Source: Anabaena cylindrica PCC 7122
GTDB lineage: Bacteria > Cyanobacteriota > Cyanobacteriia > Cyanobacteriales > Nostocaceae
DNA: 64,000 bases
Reading direction: 5' to 3'
NCBI RefSeq assembly: GCF_000317695.1
Contig: NC_019771.1
Location: forward strand, 1,382,001-1,446,000
The position numbers and the translations under genes were made by a program. Each line of letters opens with the position of its first letter. The stretch's first letter is position 1. The notes beneath the pieces are model-generated. The model was given only the letters and a program-made list of their open reading frames with translations, did not search any database and was not told the origin of the DNA. This document shows positions 16,774 through 26,231 of the stretch, in pieces.

Positions 16774-17332
16774 ATGACAGTTACTACTGCTAAATGGAGT
16801 TTAGACGACTATCATCGCATGATTGAAATTGGCCTTTTAGCTAGTCGTCAGGTTGAACTACTTAATGGAAAAATTATCAACATGGTACCGGAAGGACCAG
16901 AACACGCACAAATTAATACTGAGTCTGCTGAGTATTTGCGGGAATTACTCGGTTCAAAAGCATTGGTAAGAGATGCAAAACCTATTACTATTGGTGAAAG
17001 TAATTCAGAACCAGAACCAGATTTAGCACTCTTTTGAACCACAGCGTGCTATTTATCGCAGTCGCCATCCTTATCCTGAAAATATATTTTGGTTAATCGA
17101 ATATTCTAAAACTACCCTGAATAAAGATTTAGATGTAAAACGCAAAACCTATGCTGCTGCATCAATTCCTGAATATTGGGTAGTAGATTTAAAGAATCAA
17201 CAAGTAAAAGTGTTTAGAGAGCCAATAAAAGCTGATTATTCCCAAGAATTAACCTTGACTTTAGGTGAAATATCTCCGTTAGCATTTCCAGAAATTAAAG
17301 TTTCTATTCAACGTTTACTAAAAGGGTTTTAA
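16774..17332 (+). pseudogene. Uma2-family (DUF820) endonuclease-like gene, frameshifted
   Basis: Uma2 proteins have a PD-(D/E)XK nuclease fold and are very numerous in cyanobacteria, with unknown role. The first frame (MTVTTAKWSLDDYHRMIEIG, VELLNGKIINMVPEGPEHA, PEPDLAL) ends at 17037. The rest is in the +1 frame (EPQRAIYRSRHPYPENIFWL, KRKTYAAASIPEYWVVDLKN, SPLAFPEIKVSIQRLL) to a stop at 17332. The break is at a T4 run near 17032-17035. Together they give about 185 residues, the family's normal size. I chose ATG 16774 because the family starts about there. Confidence 0.88.
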
Positions 17333-17387
17333 TTTAATCATGTCTGTGATATGCCTAGCGACAGACATTATCAAACATAAACGATTC

Positions 17388-18020
17388 CTATGTCGCGCTG
17401 AACGCTATCGCCTCCATCCCCAAACGCTTCAATACCTGTAATACACTATAAAGCTCATTATCAGGATTTACCAAAGAAAACAGCCGCGAATTAGCATATT
17501 TATGTTCCAATACCTTTAAAAATAAAAACTCATTACCATTGGTAATCATGCCAAAGGTTGGTAGCACAGTTTCCTCATTACCCAACATATAAGCCAAAGC
17601 TTGAGGAATTGCGCGTGTCACTGCAAAATCACTCCGTTTTGATTCAATTACCAACAACCAAAGCCGATTTTTTAACACCAAAACATCAATCCGCCCCCGA
17701 ATAATCGTTCCTTCATCCTCCATTTCTAAAGCCACACCCGTTTCTGTTTCAATCCTAAACGGTTTATGATAAAAACCAGCTAAATCTAACAAGGGCGCAA
17801 GTACCACCATCTTCACCGTATTTTCTAGCATTGGGGGATCATCCATCAATTCTAAAAAATTAGCCTTCACCCGATCTAATAAATGTTGCTCTTCCCCGTT
17901 CAAAGCCTCAAGCCCATCCAACCACTCAGGAAAAAAAGTAGCATCTTGAACGATTTGAATGCCAAAATTTTGCTTTAATTCCCGTAGCGTCACATCCTTG
18001 TCCGCAATAGATTGAACCAT
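17388..18020 (-). CDS. Stand-alone HSDR_N-like restriction nuclease-domain protein
   Basis: A 210-residue protein matching the N-terminal nuclease domain of type I restriction R subunits. The PD-(D/E)XK core is visible in IIRGRIDVLVLKN (D) and WLLVIESKRSDF (E-x-K). There is no helicase domain and no hsdM or hsdS nearby. Such free-standing proteins are frequent in cyanobacteria and are usually annotated as restriction subunit R, but they are too short for type I restriction alone. The gene is monocistronic and seems intact within a decayed neighbourhood. True substrate unknown. Confidence 0.75.
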   Translation of the reverse strand: MVQSIADKDVTLRELKQNFGIQIVQDATFFPEWLDGLEALNGEEQHLLDRVKANFLELMDDPPMLENTVKMVVLAPLLDLAGFYHKPFRIETETGVALEMEDEGTIIRGRIDVLVLKNRLWLLVIESKRSDFAVTRAIPQALAYMLGNEETVLPTFGMITNGNEFLFLKVLEHKYANSRLFSLVNPDNELYSVLQVLKRLGMEAIAFSAT

Positions 18021-18381
18021 CTTGATATTTCTCCTGACGAAATTTTAGGCTCAAGTGTACAGAAAAAGCTATTAAGCCTGAAACCTTTGCTCCCGGATTT
18101 CTCACAAACAATGTAACCGCAATTTGTATAACCCGGATAGAGAATCGGTTTCAGGTATTTTTTACGGGGTTGATTTTTGATGCAGTGTAAAACTCCAGAA
18201 TCCAGATTTTTTAAGGGTTTGAGAATTTTGCTGAGAAATCCGGGTGATCTAACTAAATTTTAGCTATAAAGTAGTATCGCCGCGCCTCAATAACCTACAA
18301 AACTAATTAGTAAACCATAGTATAAATCAAATCAACTGTTTTCAGTTAAGATTATAGATAGCGTAAATTGGGAAGTTGGAT
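18021..18381. other. Intergenic region without a recognised gene
   Basis: No coding region is supported. Around 18110-18250 the phrase CCGGAT occurs twice in CCCGGATTTCTC/CCCGGATAGAG contexts and once as ATCCGGG, suggesting an old inverted repeat, but I cannot define an element. Confidence 0.4.
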
Positions 18382-18551
18382 ATGACAGTACATCAAAAGT
18401 TTAGTAAACTTACTAAAAATTTACCCCTTAGACAGAACAGCAAAGCTTGCCAATCAATTGCTAATCAAATATCTAAAAGAAAAGAAGAAATGAACTAGAT
18501 GAATTATGTCAAGCTTTTAAAATATCTCAATCTCAATTAATGGATTTATAG
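18382..18551 (+). pseudogene. Small cyanobacterial gene, frameshifted
   Basis: The frame starts MTVHQKFSKLTKNLPLRQNS and runs to a stop at 18498, but the natural continuation is in another frame (ELDELCQAFKISQSQLMDL) ending at 18551. Together these give a helical protein of about 56 residues, placed 8 bases before the next small gene, a two-gene arrangement that seems conserved in Nostocales from memory. Function unknown. Confidence 0.6.
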
Positions 18552-18559
18552 GAGAAAAA

Positions 18560-18824
18560 ATGTCTAATCATTCTGGTAGTTATATGCTTAACGAAATCTT
18601 GGAGTTAATGGAACTTTGAACAGATTTTTGGTTGGTTAGGTAAAGAAAAAACCCAATCTCTTGTTAGAAATATTACTAACACTGCGTGTCGAAAATATGA
18701 CTGTAATAGTGGAGAAATTTTAGAGAATTTTACAGATCGCTTTGAGTTATGTTATGGCTGTCTTGCAGATAGCAAAGACCTTGAAAACGGACTTTGTGAG
18801 GTGTGCCGAAATGATATGGGATAG
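18560..18824 (+). pseudogene. Small Cys-rich cyanobacterial protein gene, frameshifted
   Basis: It begins MSNHSGSYMLNEILELMEL after a good GGAG ribosome-binding site, meets a TGA at 18617-18619, and continues in another frame as EQIFGWLGKEKTQSLVRNIT, then CYGC and CEVC. The start MSNHSGSYMLNE and the paired cysteines resemble a small family common in Nostocales whose function is unknown. The intact protein would have about 87 residues and could bind zinc through its two CxxC pairs. Confidence 0.65.
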
Positions 18825-18845
18825 ATTCAAAAAGAGGCAAGGGAG

Positions 18846-18977
18846 CTATCTTTTCAAAAACTGACCATTCTCGCGTTTGAAATAATACCAAGAAAGGGTA
18901 ACAGGAAAATATAATCCAACGAGTTGAACTTGTCTTCCTCGACGATGTAAAAGTTTAACAGGAGTGCCATTAATTAA
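18846..18977 (-). other. Unidentified C-terminal coding remnant
   Basis: The minus strand reads KLINGTPVKLLHRRGRQVQL and continues to GQFLKR and stop with convincing amino-acid composition, but there is no start codon upstream. I cannot identify the family. It lies back to back with an integrase remnant, so both may derive from one lost mobile element. Confidence 0.35.
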
Positions 18978-19012
18978 TTTACGATTACAACCAAGAAAGG
19001 GGGGTAAACCCG

Positions 19013-19150
19013 GTGCTGATTAAGGATACTTTAGGTCATAGCAATTTAGCTATCACTGACAGGTATCTTAAGGCTAGACCAAATGATAGTAGTGCTTTGA
19101 AATTAATGGATGGATATTTGATAGACTTCAACCACCTTGTCACCCGTTAA
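19013..19150 (+). pseudogene. C-terminal remnant of a tyrosine recombinase
   Basis: Only the last 45 codons remain: LIKDTLGHSNLAITDRYLKA contains the LGHS segment and the nucleophilic tyrosine of a phage-type integrase. No upstream catalytic arginine or start is present. This marks the former edge of an integrated element. Confidence 0.75.
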
Positions 19151-19182
19151 GCAGCCTAGCCTAGTGCCCACCCTACAAAAAC

Positions 19183-20703
19183 TTACCTCAAGGTTGCTAA
19201 GAGTTCCAGCACAACACCATTAGTCCAACCGAAGCCGACTTCGTTAGAACTGTAGCCAAAGCAGATTTCGTCGGAAACGTTGGCGGAACAGCGTTCTACA
19301 TCGTATTTTTCTACTAAGATACCGCGACGCTCAAATTCTTTAATTACCATAGCCAGGAATTTATGAGCAATGCGATCGCCTTCTTGATGATACCCGTAAC
19401 GATGCAATCCAAGGACTGCAATTAATGTTAAGGGTGCCCAGCCAAAAGGTGCATCCCATTGGTTACCCGTGACGCGGGTACTAGTAAATATTCCCCCTGG
19501 TGCTTCAAATAGCGAGAGATTTTCTACTATACGTTTGGCTTGCACTTCCGACGCGATTCCCATCCACAAAGGATAGAAGGTAGTTGCAAATTCGTAGTGG
19601 CGGCGTTTTTCGGTTTGAAAGTTATAGTCGAAATATATTCCCTTTTCTTCATCCCAGAGAAATTGATCGATGTGATCGCGTCGCACATCTGCCCGATCTC
19701 GCCATTGTTGCGCTAGTTGTTCATTACCTAGAATATCGTTGATTTGCGCCAAGTCTTGTTCCATTTGGTAAAGCAAGCTGTTGAGACAAACGGGCGCATA
19801 GTGGATAATATCGATACTAAAAGGCCCAAAGCGATTGCTGATATCAAAGCCAGATTCGCGCATAGTGCGATCGCCTTTGTAAAACAAATTGCTTAATTCG
19901 TCTGTCTCTCGGTCATAGTAGAGGCTGACATCATAATCTTCAATTTCAAATCTTTGGTAGTACTCCTTAACTCGTTCATAGTGGCTTTTTCCTTCTTCAT
20001 CTCGTTCGGAAAATAAAACCTCTGGCGCTGGGCCTTCGCCTAAAGCATAATATCGTGATAAACCTGTGGTGGGGTTGAGGTGGGGCGGTACTACCCAGTA
20101 ATAGTAAAATTGTTCTAAAAGCGGTATTGTTGACCTCAGCCACTCTTCATCTTGACTGTGCTGGAACATTGCCAAAACCATCAGGCTGAGGACTGGGGGT
20201 TGCGATCGCGACAGCATATAAGTACGGTTGGAATTGAGGATTGTGCCGTAATGCTGTACTTGGTAAAGTAGCTGATCAACTTGACTTTGGGCTAAATCCC
20301 ATTCGCCATCACGTAACAGCCCCAGTAAAATAAAGTAGCTGTCCCAGCCATACATTTCATTAAAGCGTCCACCAGGGACAACGTAAGGGCCTGGTAGATA
20401 TAGTAAACCATGTTCTTCGATGGCTTCGGCTTCGGGGGGTAGGGTACGAATTTCAATTTGGCGGATATCTTCTTTTGAAAGCGATCGCTCTAAGACAGAC
20501 TGAACATTGGGACAATCTTCTCTAGGGGAAATGTAAATAATCCAGGGGCTATCTGGTTTGTGTTCTAGTTTGGCATCTTTGATAGATTGCAGTAAGTGTT
20601 CGTGCGATCGCGTTAAGGTTTTCCAGGTTTTTTTGATATATGTTCGTACAGCGTCAATTTGTTTGCTGGTGAATGGCGATTGGGTGGAAGTTTGAGGTGT
20701 CAT
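19183..20703 (-). CDS. treH: Trehalase (GH37)
   Basis: A 506-residue cytosolic trehalase that splits trehalose into two glucose. Both GH37 signatures are present: PGGRFNEMYGWDSYF at residues 110-124 and QWDAPFGWAP near residue 412. There is no signal peptide, so it acts on internal trehalose. It is the third gene of the leftward series treZ-treY-treH, the order known from Nostoc/Anabaena, where the set is tied to desiccation and salt response. It follows treY after 150 bases that contain an inverted CGCAGAGG-type repeat, so its level may be set separately. Confidence 0.93.
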   Translation of the reverse strand: MTPQTSTQSPFTSKQIDAVRTYIKKTWKTLTRSHEHLLQSIKDAKLEHKPDSPWIIYISPREDCPNVQSVLERSLSKEDIRQIEIRTLPPEAEAIEEHGLLYLPGPYVVPGGRFNEMYGWDSYFILLGLLRDGEWDLAQSQVDQLLYQVQHYGTILNSNRTYMLSRSQPPVLSLMVLAMFQHSQDEEWLRSTIPLLEQFYYYWVVPPHLNPTTGLSRYYALGEGPAPEVLFSERDEEGKSHYERVKEYYQRFEIEDYDVSLYYDRETDELSNLFYKGDRTMRESGFDISNRFGPFSIDIIHYAPVCLNSLLYQMEQDLAQINDILGNEQLAQQWRDRADVRRDHIDQFLWDEEKGIYFDYNFQTEKRRHYEFATTFYPLWMGIASEVQAKRIVENLSLFEAPGGIFTSTRVTGNQWDAPFGWAPLTLIAVLGLHRYGYHQEGDRIAHKFLAMVIKEFERRGILVEKYDVERCSANVSDEICFGYSSNEVGFGWTNGVVLELLATLR

Positions 20704-20732
20704 AAGTAATTAATTAATGGGAAATTTTTCTC

Positions 20733-20815
20733 ACGCAGAGGCGCAGAGGCGCGGAGGAGAATACAAGATTGAATCGCCCATAGGAATTTCTCTGTGTTCT
20801 CTGCGCCTCTGTGGT
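20733..20815. repeat. CGCAGAGG-type repeat pair forming an inverted structure
   Basis: CGCAGAGGCGCAGAGGCGCG at about 20736-20755 faces CTCTGCGCCTCTGTGG at about 20799-20814. The RNA could form a long hairpin between treY and treH. Related units lie at 23722-23745 and 23865-23890, between treZ and treY. These short repeats are typical of Nostocales intergenic DNA. Confidence 0.75.
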
Positions 20816-20853
20816 TGTTTAACCCGACGAAAGGGTTTAGCATTGCTAAACCC

Positions 20854-23646
20854 CTACGCACTCACTAACAAAGCTACGGGAAAATGCGCCAGGGCTGCGC
20901 CAATGGATAATGTTTCTGTAGCCTGTAAGGATTGCTGAGTTAGCAGGTTTTTCCAGGTTGCGGAAGTTCCTTTGGGTAATTGCAGGTGTGTATCTTGCCA
21001 TACTGAATCACCTAAGGGATATTCTCCAGGCTGAATGAGGCTAGTCAGAAAACGCGGGGCGATCGCGATCGCTGTTTGATTGTCTTGTCTTCTAGCAAAG
21101 GCGATAATGTGATTGGCGCGGGTTCCATGAATTTCTAATGGCAGATATTCACCGTCTTGGAATAATTGCAGATAGTCTATTCTGGCTTTCAGGGCTTGCA
21201 CTGTTAAAAATAGTTTGATTCTACCATCTGTTTTCTCGGTGAGTAATTTCTGAATTAAGCTGAGGATGTCGGTTTTGATTTGCTGTTGAATTGTACTTAA
21301 ATAAGCACGTCGCTGTTCAAAATCTACGGGGCGGCGGTTATCTGGATCGACTAAACTGAGTTCCCAAAGTTCGGTTCCTTGGTAAAAGTCTGGTACACCA
21401 GGGGCTACTATTTTTAAGAGAGTTTGAGAAAGGGAATTGAAGATGCCATAATCGGCAATACGCTGTTGAAACTCACGAAAATCTGCGAGAAATTCTTTGG
21501 AGATGGAGGAGTCTAGTACTTTCTCTACAAAGGATGTACAAGCTTCTTCATACTCGTTATCCGGACGCAACCATGCTGTATGCACCTTCGCTTCCCGAAT
21601 CGATTTAATGATGTATTCCTTTACCCTTTCCCCAAAGGATGATTGTTCATGTTCAGCGAAGGGAAACGCCCCGACTAGTGTTTGATAGAGAAAATATTCA
21701 TCATTGCGATCGGGCATAGCTGCACCTTGGCGTTTGCTTTTTTGCCCTTGATTTATGCTACTCCAAGTGTTTACCTGCTGTTCCCACTGATCGGGAATTT
21801 CTGATAGCACATTTAACCTGGCGCGGACATCTTCACCCCGCTTGGTGTCGTGGGTGGCGGTGGTGTTCATGGTGTGAGGCCAGTTTGCTTGGTGTTTTTG
21901 GTTAAATTTATGGAGTTCGTTTAGGGATATCCCAAAATGACTGGGATTTCCACCGACTTCATTGAGGGAGATAAAGCGATTGTAGGAATATAATGTGGTG
22001 TCTTCTACGCCTTTTGCCATCAGAGGCCCGGTGTATTGCTGCATCCGCATGACAAAATATAGCCATTGTTCGCTTTCTGTTTGAGTCAGGGAGTCATCAA
22101 ACTCTAGCAGCATCAGCTTGGCGATAAAATCCATCTCATGCTGTAACAAAGGCGCGATCGCTTGGGCTTGGCGAATTACTTCTTGAATACAAGCGCGATC
22201 GCTTTCTTGGATGCCATCGGGTGTAATATAGGTGCGGTAAATAGGGAAGAGAGTGAGAATTTCTGCGATCGCTCTTTTGAGTCCGTTGACTGTAAAATCA
22301 TTGCCAAAGCGATATTTGCTGGAAATATTCTTTAACAAAATCGCCAGATTATCAACGTCACCTGCTAAGTTCTTTTCGAGAATCAGGTGTTTGTTCTTGT
22401 TGACAAGCGATGCATAATCTGATTTTGTACCGATAAATTTTTGATAAATCTTATCGAATTGCGATTCTTTTTCTGCTTGACAAAATACACCATTTACATA
22501 ATTTAAAAAGTCATACCCCGATGTGCCTTCAATGCTCCAGTTTTCTGGTAAATCTTCTGTCAGTTCCAAGATTTTTTCTACTGTGATGTAAACATCACCC
22601 ATCTTTTCTTGGAGTCTTTCTAAATATTGCTTAGGGTTATAAAGTCCGTCAATATGATCAATGCGTAAGCCTGTAAATTTGCCTTCTTCTACTAACTTTT
22701 GAATTAAGCTATGGGTGTTATTAAAAACCCGCATTTCTTCAACTTTTACAGAAATGAGTTCGTTAACAGTAAAGAAGCGGCGGTAGTTCATTTCCTCTGC
22801 ACCTACTTTCCAGAAAGCGAGGCGATAAAATTGGTCGTTGAGGATGTCATCTAGTAAGTTGAAGCTTTCAGAAATACCTGGTTCTCCATTAAATATTTTC
22901 AGGTTTTCATCGATAAAATCGCGGATATCATCGTTAGTAGTGTAAGTTTCCCAAATTAAACCTTTAATAAAGGCGATTTGGTCTTGACGTTGTTTACCAG
23001 CAACCTCTGAGGGAACATTTTTTAGAATGTAGAGAATCCCTAATAACTTAATAAAATCGGGATGATTGCGTCCGAGAGTGCGGGTAAGTTTGCCAAGATT
23101 ATGGCTGATAAATTTGGTGTAAGACTCTAACCGCAAGGGCAATTTTAAACTGTAATAATTGACAGTTAAACCGTTTTGTTCATATTGTAATTGAATGTCT
23201 CCCTTTTCTAAGGAAACACCGTAAAAGTCTCCAAGTAGGGGAGCGAGAATTCGCTGTTCGCGATCGCCAAAGGGAACATTCCAGCATAAATCGAAGTAGT
23301 CAGTATAGCTGGAATCTGGTCCATGTTCTAATACATCCATTAAGTAGGCGTTTTCGCTACTATAAGCCATGTGGTTGGGTACAATGTCTTGTAACCAGCC
23401 CATACCAAGGGATTGCAGTTCGCTGACTAAGGAATCAAAGGATTCGGTAGTACCTAGTTCGGGATTGAGTTGAGAAGCATCGACTACATCATAGCCATGC
23501 GTACTGCCGGATCTAGCTTTGAAGATCGGGGAGGCGTATAAATCGGAAATGCCTAAATCTGCTAGGTAAGATGCGATCGCTTTGGCGTTGTCAAAGCCAA
23601 ATTGAGATGTAAATTGTATTCGGTAAGTAGCTTTAGGAATTCGCAT
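20854..23646 (-). CDS. treY: Maltooligosyltrehalose synthase
   Basis: A 930-residue GH13-family enzyme that converts the reducing-end glucose link of maltooligosaccharides into an alpha,alpha-1,1 link. The N-terminus has the TreY pattern TYRIQFTSQFGFDNAKAIAS, SDLYASPIFKARSGSTHGYD and QDIVPNHMAYSS. Further on come LRIDHIDGLYNPK (catalytic Asp region), VEKILE (acid Glu), and MAKGVEDTTLYSYNRFISLN, all typical. Length agrees with the family. It lies between treZ upstream (251 bases, repeat-filled) and treH downstream. Confidence 0.95.
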   Translation of the reverse strand: MRIPKATYRIQFTSQFGFDNAKAIASYLADLGISDLYASPIFKARSGSTHGYDVVDASQLNPELGTTESFDSLVSELQSLGMGWLQDIVPNHMAYSSENAYLMDVLEHGPDSSYTDYFDLCWNVPFGDREQRILAPLLGDFYGVSLEKGDIQLQYEQNGLTVNYYSLKLPLRLESYTKFISHNLGKLTRTLGRNHPDFIKLLGILYILKNVPSEVAGKQRQDQIAFIKGLIWETYTTNDDIRDFIDENLKIFNGEPGISESFNLLDDILNDQFYRLAFWKVGAEEMNYRRFFTVNELISVKVEEMRVFNNTHSLIQKLVEEGKFTGLRIDHIDGLYNPKQYLERLQEKMGDVYITVEKILELTEDLPENWSIEGTSGYDFLNYVNGVFCQAEKESQFDKIYQKFIGTKSDYASLVNKNKHLILEKNLAGDVDNLAILLKNISSKYRFGNDFTVNGLKRAIAEILTLFPIYRTYITPDGIQESDRACIQEVIRQAQAIAPLLQHEMDFIAKLMLLEFDDSLTQTESEQWLYFVMRMQQYTGPLMAKGVEDTTLYSYNRFISLNEVGGNPSHFGISLNELHKFNQKHQANWPHTMNTTATHDTKRGEDVRARLNVLSEIPDQWEQQVNTWSSINQGQKSKRQGAAMPDRNDEYFLYQTLVGAFPFAEHEQSSFGERVKEYIIKSIREAKVHTAWLRPDNEYEEACTSFVEKVLDSSISKEFLADFREFQQRIADYGIFNSLSQTLLKIVAPGVPDFYQGTELWELSLVDPDNRRPVDFEQRRAYLSTIQQQIKTDILSLIQKLLTEKTDGRIKLFLTVQALKARIDYLQLFQDGEYLPLEIHGTRANHIIAFARRQDNQTAIAIAPRFLTSLIQPGEYPLGDSVWQDTHLQLPKGTSATWKNLLTQQSLQATETLSIGAALAHFPVALLVSA

Positions 23647-23897
23647 AATATTGTTATTTCAACTGGAAAATCAGGGTAATATTCTTTCGGCGTTGCTGAT
23701 TTAAAGTATGAATTTTTATCACGCAGAGGCGCGGAGGCGCAGAGAGGAGGAGTTTGAGAAACTAAATTTCTTAATTTCATACTTCGATTCAGCAACGCCA
23801 TTCTTTCTTTGCGTCTTCTCTTCGAGACGCTACGCGAATGCGTGAGACTTTTTTTTAACGAACCGCAGAGACGCAGAGGACGCAGAGAAAAGAGTAA
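23647..23897. other. treZ-treY spacer packed with short repeats
   Basis: The spacer holds CGCAGAGG-type units (about 23722-23745 and 23865-23890) and, at 23817-23838, a 22-bp small dispersed repeat that on the minus strand reads TTCGCGTAGCGTCTCGAAGA. It may be transcribed within the tre operon. No gene is present. Confidence 0.7.
23817..23838 (-). repeat. Small dispersed repeat (SDR-like)
   Basis: On the minus strand it begins TTCGCGTAGCG and ends in a 4-bp stem (TCTC-GAA-GAGA). The copy at 48799-48820 has the same 11-base start and an analogous stem (TTCC-GCA-GGAA). The covarying stem argues for selection on RNA or DNA structure. Confidence 0.75.
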
Positions 23898-25742
23898 TTA
23901 ATCGAGTTCATACAGCACTAAACTGTTGGGTTGCAGTTGCAGTTGTTGTCCTACGAGTAAATTATCAGGTGCTTGTGAACCAAATCCAGCCCATTGTGCA
24001 TCGGCGGAGTCTAATCGTTTGTGACCAGTACCTTCAATTGGTAAAGTTACTGTTATTGGAGATTGATTAAAATTCAGCGCAAATATTACTTGACTCGATT
24101 CACTTGCACGCCGCACTATGACTATTTGTTTATCTTCATCGCTAGTTGCTTGAATGGAATTGCGGTCTTGTGTTAAAAGTGCGGGGTGTGTCTTACGCCA
24201 ATCAATTAATTGACGATACCAATCTAGTAAAACTTTGTGCTTACCTTCGTTGCGTAATTGCCAATTAAGTTTACAACGCAAAAAGGTTTCTGCCGATTCT
24301 GGATCTGGTGGATCTTCATCATAATGGAAAGCTTCAAATTCTTCCTTTCGTCCGGCTCGTACTGCTTGAATTAAATCAGGATCGGAGTGACTAACAAAAT
24401 ACATGAAAGGTGCAGTTTCGCCGTATTCTTCACCCATGAATAATAAGGGTAAGTAAGGCGATAGTAGCACAGCGCCGGCGGCTAATTTCAATCCTTCAAA
24501 AGAAATCCTCTCCCAAAGGCGATCGCCTTTCATTTGATTGCCGATTTGGTCGTGATTTTGGATGCAGACGGAAAATTGTGATGGTGGGCGATCGCGGCAA
24601 GAGATACCATGAAATCTTTTACGATGGGGGGCATACTGCCAATCGTAAACAAAGGTATCTTGATAAGCTTTGGCTAGTTGGGCATATTGTCCAAAATCTT
24701 GATAATATCCTTGGCGATCGCCTGTTAACAATGCGTGTAATGCATGGTGAAAGTCATCACTCCACTGGGCATCAAGTCCATAGCCGCCCAATTCTGCGGG
24801 GCGAATGATTTGGGGATTATTTAGGTCACTTTCGGCAATTAAATAACGTTTGCGATTAGCATTCTGGGAAAAGCTATGAATTGCTTCGGCTAGTTCCCAT
24901 AAAAAATGTTTTGCGCCTAAATCGTAGATTGCTTGAATTGCATCCAGCCGCAAGGCATCAATATGAAACTCTCCTAACCAATACAGCGCATTCTGGATGA
25001 AATAGTGACGCACACCTTGACTATGGGCATCATCAAAATTCATCGCGTTGCCCCAAGGGGTTTTATAAGTTTTGGTAAAATAGGGGGCGAATTGACCCAT
25101 GTAGTTACCTTCTGGGCCAAAGTGGTTATAAACTACATCCAGCACTACAGCAATACCATATTGATGGCAAGCATTCACCAGTTCCTTTAAATCCGCTGGT
25201 GTACCGTAGGAATTTTGCACAGCAAACGGGTAAACGCCGTCATATCCCCAGTTGCGGTATGCAAGAGTTGGTTCAATATGGGTATCTCCGGGAAACTGGG
25301 CAATGGGCATAAGTTCAATGGCGTTAATTCCCAGTTCTCTAAGTTCCGCTAGACGGGGAATAATAGCCGTGAACGTGCCTTCAGGTGTAAAGGTGCCCAC
25401 GTGGAGTTCATAGAAAATCATCGATTCTAAAGGCACACCAGTCCAGTTGTCATCTGTCCAATTAAACTGAGGATCGACAACCTGCGACGGCCCGTGAACT
25501 CCTTCTGGTTGATACTGTGATGCCGGATCAGCAAAGGCGTTTTCTCCATCCAAAACATAGCGATAAAGCGTGTCTGGATATACATCATTTACCTTCGTCT
25601 GCCAGTATCCCTCTCTGTGGGGTTTGAGTGGAATTACTTGTTTCTGTGGTGTCAAAATTTGCACCGCGACACTATTTAGTGTTGGTGACCAAACTGTAAA
25701 CTCACACTCTCCGTTACCCAAGTAGTTAGCACCAGTTCTCAC
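23898..25742 (-). CDS. treZ: Maltooligosyltrehalose trehalohydrolase
   Basis: A 614-residue GH13 enzyme that releases trehalose from the product of TreY. An N-terminal beta-sandwich (CEFTVWSPTLNSVAVQILTP) is followed by the barrel: YELHVGTFTPEGTF, GVYPFAVQNSYGTPADLKEL, LDVVYNHFGPEGNY, then LRLDAIQAIYD (nucleophile Asp), YLIAESDLNNPQ (acid Glu) and CIQNHDQIGNQMKGDR (third Asp). All are characteristic of TreZ and distinguish it from branching enzyme. It is the first gene of the tre cluster, so the operon promoter should lie in the 25743-26200 region. Confidence 0.95.
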   Translation of the reverse strand: MRTGANYLGNGECEFTVWSPTLNSVAVQILTPQKQVIPLKPHREGYWQTKVNDVYPDTLYRYVLDGENAFADPASQYQPEGVHGPSQVVDPQFNWTDDNWTGVPLESMIFYELHVGTFTPEGTFTAIIPRLAELRELGINAIELMPIAQFPGDTHIEPTLAYRNWGYDGVYPFAVQNSYGTPADLKELVNACHQYGIAVVLDVVYNHFGPEGNYMGQFAPYFTKTYKTPWGNAMNFDDAHSQGVRHYFIQNALYWLGEFHIDALRLDAIQAIYDLGAKHFLWELAEAIHSFSQNANRKRYLIAESDLNNPQIIRPAELGGYGLDAQWSDDFHHALHALLTGDRQGYYQDFGQYAQLAKAYQDTFVYDWQYAPHRKRFHGISCRDRPPSQFSVCIQNHDQIGNQMKGDRLWERISFEGLKLAAGAVLLSPYLPLLFMGEEYGETAPFMYFVSHSDPDLIQAVRAGRKEEFEAFHYDEDPPDPESAETFLRCKLNWQLRNEGKHKVLLDWYRQLIDWRKTHPALLTQDRNSIQATSDEDKQIVIVRRASESSQVIFALNFNQSPITVTLPIEGTGHKRLDSADAQWAGFGSQAPDNLLVGQQLQLQPNSLVLYELD

Positions 25743-26231
25743 GCAGTATCCTCCCGTTAGATAATGTGTGCCGAATTATGGCTTGACTTGTCGTTATCCC
25801 AATTCTTCAAAATCCAGCAACAGATTCAATGGTTTGGAAACCCAGATTTAAAGCAGTTTTCATGTATTTAGACCACGCACTGATATCTGTATTTCTTTCT
25901 TCCTTTGCGCCTAACGCACTTCGCGCTAGAGCCTCCGGCACGCTTCGCGATTGCGTGAGATATAAAAATGTGGTTCATTTACCTGAAAATTGCTGTAATC
26001 TGACTTTCTTACTTGTGAATTACGAATTGGTTAGGAAAAATCGCGCCAGATAGTATCATGGATGATCTAGCCGACAATTTCTAGCACCCACAGGCGGATT
26101 TTTTTTAGCCCAAAAGCTTGTGTATTCATCTATATAGAGAAGATGCGGTGAAAATACTCTATCAAATTGAGTAATTTTGTCAAATTATCATGAAATACTG
26201 CCTACGATTAGGGACGGGGTAAAATGAGCAA
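25743..26231. other. Intergenic region upstream of treZ
   Basis: No gene is supported. At about 25916-25955 lies a GC-rich dispersed-repeat copy (CTTCGCGCTAGAGCCTCCGG and then CACGCTTCGCGATTGCG). The treZ promoter is expected here, but I cannot place it. The region ends at the structured RNA element at 26232. Confidence 0.5.

Noticed and set aside
19183..20703. Glucan 1,4-alpha-glucosidase or other (alpha/alpha)6 enzyme instead of trehalase
   Set aside because: Both GH37 signatures (PGGRFNEMYGWDSYF and QWDAPFGWAP) and the tre gene order support trehalase.
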